Origin: Sva-07 sp963774765
GTDB lineage: Bacteria > Actinomycetota > Acidimicrobiia > Acidimicrobiales > Ilumatobacteraceae
Length of the DNA stretch: 64,000 nucleotides
NCBI GenBank assembly: GCA_963774765.1
Contig: CAVZGP010000011.1
Coordinates: forward strand, 816,418-880,417
Direction: 5' to 3'
Position 1 is the first letter of the stretch. Each line of letters begins with the position of its first letter. This document shows positions 1-7,053 of the stretch, piece by piece. The position numbers and the translations under genes were made by a program. The notes under the pieces were generated by a model. The model worked only from the letters and a program-made list of their open reading frames with translations. It was not told the origin of the DNA and made no database searches.

Positions 1-1
1 C

Positions 2-679
2 GTGAACTCGCCCGAGGATCGTGTCGCCGCCATGGAACGCTGGATGTCGGCACCGACGCCGTGGGGCGGGCGCCGCAGCGGCCCCTCCCCGGAATTCCTG
101 GAACGGATTCTCAGCAGCGGATCTTCTCCTGGTTCGATCTTCGCAACGCCTCGTCCGACGATTCCGCTCGTCGACGGCCAGACGATCAGGCTCGCACGCC
201 GCGAGTGGGTGGCGATGCACACCCCCGGCCACACCTACGACCACCTGTGCCTGTACGACCCCGAGTTCGGCGTGGTGCTGACCGGTGATCATGTGTTGCC
301 GTCGATCACCCCCCACATCAGTGGGATGACGCCGGACAGCGATCCCCTCGCGCTCTTCTTCGAATCGCTGCGGCGCATGGCCGACATCGCCGACGTCTCG
401 GTTGCGCTGCCGGCCCACGGGCATCCGTTCACCGACCTGGGCGGGCGCGCCGAACACATCATCGAGCACCACGAGGAGCGCCTCGACATCATCCGCGACG
501 CGAGCCACGAACTGCCCAACGGCACCGTCGAGGACTTCATGCGGGTGCTGTTCAAGGAGCGGTCGTGGGGCGAGATGGCCGAGAGCGAGACCTACGCCCA
601 CCTCGAGCATCTGCGCGAACTCGGCGAGATGTCGCGCCACGCCGACCACGGCCTCGCCCACTACGTCCCAACCGCCTGA
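2..679 (+). CDS. Metallo-beta-lactamase-fold hydrolase, 5' end outside window
   Basis: This is the C-terminal part of an MBL-fold metallohydrolase; the reading frame is open to the window edge, so the gene starts upstream. Visible family motifs are HTPGHTYDH (about residues 73-81 of the visible part), TGDHVLP with the metal-bridging Asp, and PAHGHPF with the last zinc-ligand His. The usual N-terminal HxHxDH motif would lie off the window. The last 70 or so residues are helical and charged, like the winged-helix tail of glyoxalase II-like and LACTB2-like enzymes. Substrate cannot be deduced. The next gene is an acyl-CoA dehydrogenase, so a thioester substrate is possible but unproven. Confidence 0.85.
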   Translation: MNSPEDRVAAMERWMSAPTPWGGRRSGPSPEFLERILSSGSSPGSIFATPRPTIPLVDGQTIRLARREWVAMHTPGHTYDHLCLYDPEFGVVLTGDHVLPSITPHISGMTPDSDPLALFFESLRRMADIADVSVALPAHGHPFTDLGGRAEHIIEHHEERLDIIRDASHELPNGTVEDFMRVLFKERSWGEMAESETYAHLEHLRELGEMSRHADHGLAHYVPTA

Positions 680-744
680 GCGCAGCCCGACGCTCCGGGT
701 TGCGATGAGCGAAACCGCCGTATCCGGTCGCTTCGCTCATCGGT

Positions 745-769
745 GGGGTGGGGTGGGGTGGGGTGGGGT
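745..769 (+). repeat. Five tandem GGGGT units, possible G-quadruplex
   Basis: The 172-bp gap between the MBL hydrolase and the acyl-CoA dehydrogenase contains five perfect GGGGT units in a row on the plus strand, flanked by further G-rich bases. Runs of four G with one-base loops fit a parallel G-quadruplex in DNA or in the untranslated mRNA leader about 80 bp before the acyl-CoA dehydrogenase start. It may also be simple replication slippage. Confidence 0.6.
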
Positions 770-851
770 GTGCTGGTCTGAGTCGTCGTGGAGTGTGACA
801 GTCGGAGAAGATGACGGCGTCACATTGCCGTCGAGTCGAGGTCAGATCACC

Positions 852-3005
852 ATGTCCATTGCAATCACCGAGGAACATCGCTCGCTCGCCGAGACCGTGA
901 GCAGCTTCGCCGACAGGCGCAACCTGCGCGGCTCGGCCCGGGAACTCCTGGAATCAACAGCCGAGACGCTGCCCGACTTCTGGAACGAGTTCGCCGAACT
1001 CGGCTGGCTGGGCTTGCATCTTCCGGAGTACGTCGGCGGGTCGGGGTACGGCATCGACGAGTTGGTGATCGTGGTCGAGGAACTCGGACGCGCCGTCGCA
1101 CCCGGACCGTTCGTGCCGAGCGTCATCGCCAGTGCCGTGTTGGCGGCGACTGCGGACGACGAGCTTCGATCTCGGCTGCTTCCCGGATTCGCTGACGGAT
1201 CGACCGTCGGCGCGGTTGCGCTCGGCGGCTCGGTGACGCTGGCCGACGGTCGTGCGTCTGGCGACGTCGGCGTCGTGCTCGGCGCCGGGCTGGCGTCGGT
1301 GATCCTCGTTCCGGTCGGTGACGACGTCGCGATCGTGGATGTCGGCGACGGCGTCACCGTCGACACGCCGACCAATCTCGATCCGAGTCGGCGCAGCGCC
1401 CGCGTGACGCTGGACGGTGCTCCATCGGTCGTGATTCCGGGCGCTCGCCGCGCACTGGTCGACCTGGCGCGGGTGATCCTGTCGGCGGATGCGGTCGGCG
1501 TTGCCCGCGAATGCACATCGATGGGTGCGGCGTACTCCAAGGAGCGCATCCAGTTCGGTCGTCCGATCGCCATGTACCAGGCGGTGAAGCACCACTGCGC
1601 CAACATGGCCGTCGCCACCGAACTCGCCACGAGTGCCACCTGGGACGCCGCTCGCGCGGCTGCCACCGGAGGCGACCAACTCACCTACGCGGCAGCGGTC
1701 GCCGCGACGCTGGCCGCGCCCGCAGCGGACCTGTGCGCCAACCTGAACACCCAGGTGCACGGAGGCATCGCGATCACCTGGGAACACGACGCTCACTTGT
1801 ACATGCGCCGAGCGACGACCCTGCTTCACTACCTCGCGGCCGCCGAGGCGGCGAGCGAGTTGACCGACCTCACGCGCCGAGGCGTCGTTCGCGAGAAGGC
1901 GATCGAACTTCCGCCGGAGGCCGAGGCGATCCGCGACGAGGTGCGCGCGTTCGTCCAGCGCGTCAAGGATTTGTCACCCGACGACCAGCGCGCCGAGTTG
2001 ATCGAGACCGGCTACGTGATGGCCCACTGGCCCAAGCCATACGGGCGGGCGGCGGGAGCGGTCGAACAGTTGGTGATCGAGCAGGAATTCGCCGACGCGG
2101 GCATCACCCGGCCGACCTACGGGATCACGGCCTGGAACATCCTCACGATCATCCAGTACGCGACTCAGGACCAGATCGATCGGTGGGTGCGTCCCGCGCT
2201 CAATCAGGACGTCATCTGGTGCCAGCTGTTCAGCGAGCCCGACGCCGGCTCGGACGCCGCTGGCGTGAAGACCAAGGCCACGCGTGTCGACGGCGGCTGG
2301 TTGGTCAACGGCCAGAAGGTGTGGACCAGTGGCGCTCATGTCTCCGGGATGGGGTTCGCGACGGTTCGCACCAACCCCGACGTGCCCAAGCACGACGGCA
2401 TCACGATGATGGCGATCGACATGCACGCCGAGGGCGTCGAGGTGCGGCCGCTGAAGATGACATCGGGCAACTCCGAGTTCAACGAGGTGTTCTTCGACGA
2501 CGTCCTCGTGCCCGACGACGACGTCGTCGGACCGGTCGATGGTGGCTGGACGGTCGCGCGGGCAACGCTCGGCAACGAGAGTGTGAGCATCGGAGGTGGC
2601 CAGGGTGGCATGACGATGCCAGGGGCCGCGTTGATCGCGCCGTTCGATGCGCATCCCGAGCGACTCGACGGGGGAGCGGCACGCATCGGCCGCTACATCG
2701 CCGAACACCAGGCGATGGGCCTGCTCAACCTGCGGAGTGCGAATCGGGCAGTCGCCGGGGGCGAACCCGGCCCCGAGGGAGCGATGACCAAGTTGGTGCT
2801 GTCCGAGATCGGTCACGAGGCCGCAGCGATCATGACCGAACTGAACGGACCGGACTCGCTGTTCATGGACGGGCCCGGAGGGATCAGCAACCTGCTCGTG
2901 TTGATGCATCGAGGCATGTCGATCGCCGGCGGCACCTCTGAGATCAAGCGCAACCAGATCGGCGAACGAATTCTGGGTCTCCCGCGCGATCCGCTGCTCA
3001 AGTAG
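852..3005 (+). CDS. Fused two-domain acyl-CoA dehydrogenase, FadE34-like
   Basis: This 717-residue protein carries two acyl-CoA dehydrogenase folds in one chain, each normally about 380 residues. The first half ends with an ACAD C-terminal helix bundle containing SKERIQFGRPIAMYQ and QVHGGIAITWEHD (near residue 304). The second half starts around residue 350 and has the FAD/substrate motif QLFSEPDAGSD (near 457), GQKVWTSGA, and the C-terminal GGTSEIKRNQIGERILGLPRD. Length and architecture match mycobacterial FadE34, which acts in steroid side-chain beta-oxidation and is active as a pseudo-heterotetramer. The substrate here is inferred only from that likeness. I chose the ATG at 852 because the frame upstream is antisense-like, low-quality sequence overlapping the previous gene, while family similarity starts at MSIAITEEHRSL. 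Confidence 0.88.
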   Translation: MSIAITEEHRSLAETVSSFADRRNLRGSARELLESTAETLPDFWNEFAELGWLGLHLPEYVGGSGYGIDELVIVVEELGRAVAPGPFVPSVIASAVLAATADDELRSRLLPGFADGSTVGAVALGGSVTLADGRASGDVGVVLGAGLASVILVPVGDDVAIVDVGDGVTVDTPTNLDPSRRSARVTLDGAPSVVIPGARRALVDLARVILSADAVGVARECTSMGAAYSKERIQFGRPIAMYQAVKHHCANMAVATELATSATWDAARAAATGGDQLTYAAAVAATLAAPAADLCANLNTQVHGGIAITWEHDAHLYMRRATTLLHYLAAAEAASELTDLTRRGVVREKAIELPPEAEAIRDEVRAFVQRVKDLSPDDQRAELIETGYVMAHWPKPYGRAAGAVEQLVIEQEFADAGITRPTYGITAWNILTIIQYATQDQIDRWVRPALNQDVIWCQLFSEPDAGSDAAGVKTKATRVDGGWLVNGQKVWTSGAHVSGMGFATVRTNPDVPKHDGITMMAIDMHAEGVEVRPLKMTSGNSEFNEVFFDDVLVPDDDVVGPVDGGWTVARATLGNESVSIGGGQGGMTMPGAALIAPFDAHPERLDGGAARIGRYIAEHQAMGLLNLRSANRAVAGGEPGPEGAMTKLVLSEIGHEAAAIMTELNGPDSLFMDGPGGISNLLVLMHRGMSIAGGTSEIKRNQIGERILGLPRDPLLK

Positions 3006-3109
3006 TCGGATGCAGGGGCGCCCTCTGCGTGCCATCGCCATGCAGTGTGACGGGCCGCGCGTGCCTACGCTGGTCGTTCGCAGTGACTATCTGAGGGACG
3101 AGCAGACTG

Positions 3110-5095
3110 ATGTCGACGGATGAACGTGGAGTGCTGAGGCCGGCCGGTCATCGACCATCGCTTGGCCAGCTGATCAGGCGGAGCATCGCCACGGTCCTGG
3201 TGGTCACGATCGCGCTCTTGTTGTCGTCGTGGGTTCTCGACGGGTTCTCGATCGACAGCTTCGGTGACGCCTTGCTGGCGGGCGCGGTGATGGGCCTCGT
3301 CGACGCGCTCGTGTGGCCGGCATTCGCGTTCCTACTGGTGCCGCTGTCGGTCTACACGCTCGGTCTCGCGAATCTGGCCGTCAATGCGTTGGTCACGTGG
3401 GCGGTGCTCGACGAGCTTCCTGGAGTGCAGCTCGACGGCTTCTGGACGGCACTGCTCGTCGCTGTCATCACCACGACCGTTGCAACGCTGCTCAGCAGCG
3501 CACTCGCGCTCGACGACGACAGCTGGTACGACGAGCGCACGGCGCGGCGCCGACGGCGTCGCCGCGGCACCACGGTCTCCGAAGTTCCCGGCATGGTCTT
3601 CGTCCAGCTCGATGGGTTGTCCGAGAATGCGCTGCAATTCGCGCTCGCTTCAGGCGATGTCCCGACGCTGCACCGGTGGCTGAACGACGGAAGTCATCGC
3701 AGGATCGACTGGCAGACCGAATGGTCGTCGCAGACAGGGGTGAGCCAGTGCGGGATCCTCCACGGCTCGACGATCGACATGCCCGCGTTCCGGTGGATCG
3801 ACAAGACGACCGGCGAGATGGTCGTCTCGAATCACCCGAAGTCGGCGCTCGCGATCGAGGGCCGCCACAGCGACGGCAATGGCCTGCTCGCCCACAACGG
3901 ATCGAGCTATGCGAATCTGTTCACCGGGGACGCCGAACGCGCTGTCCTGACGATGAGCGTGGCGGGGCGGCGCAAGGAGAACAAGCTCGGCGCCGGCTAC
4001 GCGCAGTACTTCTCCAGGCCGTCGAACGCCATCCGCACGATGAACTCGAGCATCGCCGAGCTGTTCCGTGAACGCCGCGCCGCTCGCGACCAGATCCGGC
4101 GTGGCGTCGAGCCCCGCGTGAGCCGGAACTGGACCTACGCCCTCCTGCGCGCGTTCACCACGATCATCAGTCGCGACGTGTGCGTGAACGGTGTGCTCAA
4201 CGACATGGCCGAGGGCCGTGATGCGATCTACATCGACTTCCTCGGCTACGACGAGGTGTCGCACCACTCGGGTCCGTTGCGCGAAGACACCTTGAAGGTC
4301 CTTCGCGATCTCGACCGCCAGATCGCCCGGTTCGAGCGGGCGATCCCGTTCGCGCCGCGGCCGTACCGGATCGTGGTGCTTTCCGACCACGGCCAGACGC
4401 AGGGCGCCACGTTCGAGGAACGGTACGGCGAAACGCTTGCCGCGGTGGTCGGCCGGTTGTGTGGCGCGGTCGTCGACGTCGACGACGACTCCGAGGCGGG
4501 ACGCACGGAGTCGTCGGCTTGGATGCGCAGTGCCCGCCACGACGACCATGAACTGCAGCGTTCCGAGTCCGAGCCGATGGTGCTGGCGTCGGGCAACCTC
4601 GGCCTGGTGTATCTGCCGATCGACGACCGGCGGCTGACGTTGGAGGAGATCGACGAGCGCCACCCCGACCTCGTGGCGGGACTCGTCGCCCATCCCGGCG
4701 TGGGGTTCGTGCTCGTGCAGACCACCGCTGCCGGTCCGGTCGTCATGTCATCGACCGGGCGTCGTGTGATCGACACCGGCGAGGTCGAGGGCGACGACCC
4801 GCTCGAACCGTTCGGGCCGGACGCGGTGGCCATGGTGGCGAGGGCAGCTGCGTACTCGACGGCGGGCGACGTGATGGTCAACAGCATGTACGACGCGGAA
4901 CGCGACGAAGTCGCCGCGTTCGAGCACCAGGTGAGTTCGCACGGTGGCCTCGGCGGTCCGCAGACACGACCGTTCGTGATCTACCCGTCCGACCTCTCGG
5001 AGCCGTCGATGCCGATCGAGGGTCCGGCAGCTCTGCATCGGGTCCTGAAGGCATGGTTGCGGGAAGTGGGACAGCCCGTCGAGGTTCCTACGTGA
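3110..5095 (+). CDS. Membrane protein: phage-holin-like domain fused to phosphodiesterase/alkaline phosphatase-type domain
   Basis: The 661 residues fall into two parts. Residues about 20-140 hold four hydrophobic helices of the Phage_holin_4_2 (YvlD-like) type. An Arg cluster just after the membrane part (about 144-152) suggests that the rest is cytoplasmic. Residues about 160-655 look like an alkaline-phosphatase-superfamily phosphodiesterase: FVQLDGL at the start (metal-binding Asp), IDFLGYDEVSHHSGP and LSDHGQTQG (the typical DHG metal site), and SHGGLGGPQ near the end. Its substrate is not known. The DUF1622 gene overlaps its stop by 4 nt, so the two are probably co-translated. Confidence 0.8.
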   Translation: MSTDERGVLRPAGHRPSLGQLIRRSIATVLVVTIALLLSSWVLDGFSIDSFGDALLAGAVMGLVDALVWPAFAFLLVPLSVYTLGLANLAVNALVTWAVLDELPGVQLDGFWTALLVAVITTTVATLLSSALALDDDSWYDERTARRRRRRRGTTVSEVPGMVFVQLDGLSENALQFALASGDVPTLHRWLNDGSHRRIDWQTEWSSQTGVSQCGILHGSTIDMPAFRWIDKTTGEMVVSNHPKSALAIEGRHSDGNGLLAHNGSSYANLFTGDAERAVLTMSVAGRRKENKLGAGYAQYFSRPSNAIRTMNSSIAELFRERRAARDQIRRGVEPRVSRNWTYALLRAFTTIISRDVCVNGVLNDMAEGRDAIYIDFLGYDEVSHHSGPLREDTLKVLRDLDRQIARFERAIPFAPRPYRIVVLSDHGQTQGATFEERYGETLAAVVGRLCGAVVDVDDDSEAGRTESSAWMRSARHDDHELQRSESEPMVLASGNLGLVYLPIDDRRLTLEEIDERHPDLVAGLVAHPGVGFVLVQTTAAGPVVMSSTGRRVIDTGEVEGDDPLEPFGPDAVAMVARAAAYSTAGDVMVNSMYDAERDEVAAFEHQVSSHGGLGGPQTRPFVIYPSDLSEPSMPIEGPAALHRVLKAWLREVGQPVEVPT

Positions 5096-5475
5096 CGGCG
5101 ATCGGCCCCACGATCGGCGGCTGGGAGGTCGCCCACAACGTGTCGCAGTGGATCGAGATCGCTGCCGTGACCGTCATCGCCGTGACGGTCGTCGTTGCGC
5201 TCGCGGTGATGATCCGTTGCGCTGTCTCCGGTGGGGATGCCGCGAAATCACTCTGGGTCTTCAAGCAGGCGTTCTCCCGGGGTGTGTTGTTGGGCCTCGA
5301 CCTCTTGATCGCGGCCGACATCATCCGCACCGTGACGCTCGATCCGACGCTGGAGAACGTGGCTGCGTTGGGACTCCTGGTCGTGGTGCGAACGTTCCTG
5401 TCGTGGGCGCTGGTCCTCGAGGCCGAGGGCAAGTGGCCCTGGCAGCGCAGCGACGGCGCCGAAGCAGTCCGCTGA
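5092..5475 (+). CDS. DUF1622 family membrane protein
   Basis: This small integral membrane protein of 127 residues has three hydrophobic segments: near AAVTVIAVTVVVALAVMI, then GVLLGLDLLIAADII, then ALGLLVVVRTFLSWALVLE. The spacing, the LGLDLLIAADII motif and the C-terminal ExEG are typical of DUF1622, whose function is unknown. I use the GTG at 5092, which overlaps the TGA of the previous gene (GTGA), rather than an upstream ATG lying inside that gene. The tight coupling suggests it works with the holin/phosphatase protein. Confidence 0.8.
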   Translation: MTAIGPTIGGWEVAHNVSQWIEIAAVTVIAVTVVVALAVMIRCAVSGGDAAKSLWVFKQAFSRGVLLGLDLLIAADIIRTVTLDPTLENVAALGLLVVVRTFLSWALVLEAEGKWPWQRSDGAEAVR

Positions 5476-5502
5476 GGCTTCGAGCGTTCGGCACCGGTCA
5501 CC

Positions 5503-6192
5503 TCACTGGCGTCGCCACCGAGCGCCGAGCAGGCTCGGCAAGTGCTCGTGGCCTTGCTGGTTCGCTGAGGTGGCAATCGTGTGTGCGGTTGCTCCGGTTT
5601 CGATCAGGCGCTCGAGGCACCATCCGGCTGCCGCAGCGGTCGTGAGGAGTTCGCCCAGCGGCCGGTGGTGAAGCTCCACCGCTCGGTGTCCGGCCGGTTG
5701 CGTGAGTGAGCCCCGTTCGAGGTAGCGGCCCCACCGCCAGAGCACTTGGCCTTCGTCGTCGACGAGCGGTTCGGAGTCCGGTGCGGTGACCACCGGATGG
5801 TTCATCACCACGACGAGAGCGCCGTCGGGCCTGACCGCCGACGCGACCTGTTCGAAGAGCTGTCGATCGTCGGCGATCAGGTCGAGCAGGCCGACGGCGA
5901 CCGCCTGGTCGATCGACCCTGGGCGCACCCACGACAGATCGGGCAGTCGGCACCGGACCACCGGGGCGTGTTCTGCGGCGGCGACGAGCAACCGGTGCGA
6001 GAGGTCGACGCCGATCGCGCGTTCGCCCAGCAGGGGGAGCGCCTGACCGTCGCCACATCCGAGGTCCAGAGTCCGGCCTGCGTCCGCATCGATGAGTTCC
6101 CCGAGGACGTCGAGCAGCTCGTCGGCATCGGCGGCACCGTCCTCGGTGGCGGCGATCCACCAGTCTGCGATGTCGTCCCAGTCGTCGCTCAC
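5503..6192 (-). CDS. Class I SAM-dependent methyltransferase
   Basis: A 229-residue protein with the class I methyltransferase core. Motif I is TLDLGCGDGQALPLL at about residues 41-55, followed by the acidic strand end AIGVDLSHRLL and a motif IV-like region VAVGLLDLIADDRQLFEQV. Its substrate is unknown. The DEGQVLWRWGRYLERGSLT segment before the last strands is typical of small-molecule or ubiquinone-type methyltransferases. It starts with a GTG that overlaps the stop of the upstream SRPBCC gene by 4 nt, so the two form a two-gene operon. Confidence 0.8.
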   Translation of the reverse strand: MSDDWDDIADWWIAATEDGAADADELLDVLGELIDADAGRTLDLGCGDGQALPLLGERAIGVDLSHRLLVAAAEHAPVVRCRLPDLSWVRPGSIDQAVAVGLLDLIADDRQLFEQVASAVRPDGALVVVMNHPVVTAPDSEPLVDDEGQVLWRWGRYLERGSLTQPAGHRAVELHHRPLGELLTTAAAAGWCLERLIETGATAHTIATSANQQGHEHLPSLLGARWRRQ

Positions 6193-6650
6193 CGAGCCTC
6201 GAGCACAGCTTTCAGGTTGGCCATTGTCGTCTCGCAGCCGCGCTGTAGCTGGTCGCGGCGACCCTCGATCGTGCCGGGATAGATCTCTGGATGCTCGAGC
6301 AGCGGCGCGTGGAACGATTCGGTGACCACGCAGCCGTCACCGTCCGGTTCGACCAGGTAGCTCCACACCGTGGCGTACCGGAAGTCCGGCGGCACCTCGT
6401 AGGAGAACGAGTGGCCCGGGGTGAGTTCGGTGACGACGCAGTCGGCGTGCCACTCGTAGTCGCGGGCCTTGTTGTGCCCGCGGAATCTGGCGCCGACCTC
6501 GATGCGGGTGGACGGTTCGAGGAACTCGCAGCGGACGTTCTCCGGGCTCAGCTCCGGGAGCTTCGTCAGATCGGTGAGGTGCGCGAAGGCGTCGTCTGCG
6601 GATGCGTCGATGCGCACGGTGGCTGATCCTCGCGTCGGTGATGTGTTCAC
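6189..6650 (-). CDS. SRPBCC (START-like) family protein
   Basis: This 153-residue protein has a helix-grip lipid/ligand-binding fold. It begins with SATVRIDASADDAFAHLTDL, the usual first strand and helix, and ends with a long C-terminal helix. The PENVRCEF, FRGHNK and PGHSFSYEV segments match polyketide cyclase/dehydrase-like actinobacterial members. No catalytic residues can be assigned. The start is the GTG at 6650, preceded by a GAAGGAA ribosome-binding site. Upstream reading in this frame is Arg/Pro-rich noise. It is divergent from the EF-hand gene and coupled to the methyltransferase. Confidence 0.78.
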   Translation of the reverse strand: MNTSPTRGSATVRIDASADDAFAHLTDLTKLPELSPENVRCEFLEPSTRIEVGARFRGHNKARDYEWHADCVVTELTPGHSFSYEVPPDFRYATVWSYLVEPDGDGCVVTESFHAPLLEHPEIYPGTIEGRRDQLQRGCETTMANLKAVLEAR

Positions 6651-6718
6651 TGGGTTCCTTCGGGTCGTCGGCGGTCGCAGCGTAGGTCGGGGCCGGTCGG
6701 GCGGCCATACTTGGACCC

Positions 6719-6970
6719 ATGGACGACAGCGACGTCGAAGAAGGTCACGTGTTCCGTCATCACGACGAGGTCGAGGCCGCCACGCCCGAAGAGGTCGACG
6801 CATACGACCTCGATGACGACGGCAAGATCTCGCTCGCCGAGATGAGCCGGGCGCAGATCGGCATCGTCGATGCGCGTCTCGAGCAGATCGCCGAACACGA
6901 CGGCATCACCGGCAAGCTCGCCGATGCAGCACACAAGGTGCTCGACGCCATCGACAACGACGACACCTGA
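6719..6970 (+). CDS. Small acidic EF-hand-like protein
   Basis: An 83-residue, strongly acidic protein. Residues about 29-40 read DLDDDGKISLAE, a canonical EF-hand calcium loop (D-x-D-x-D-G-x-I-x-x-x-E). A second half, IVDARLEQIAEHDGITGKLADAAHKV, is helical. With only one clear loop it may pair with itself in a dimer. It has no signal peptide, so it is probably cytoplasmic. It lies between a divergent SRPBCC gene and a cation ATPase. A link to calcium handling with that ATPase is tempting, but rests only on position. Confidence 0.65.
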   Translation: MDDSDVEEGHVFRHHDEVEAATPEEVDAYDLDDDGKISLAEMSRAQIGIVDARLEQIAEHDGITGKLADAAHKVLDAIDNDDT

Positions 6971-7053
6971 CCACCCGGACACCGCCGCGGGCGCGTGGGC
7001 GAATGTGTCCCACGGCCCTATGCGGGGTTCGCCGGTGCTGGTTGGCTGTACGC

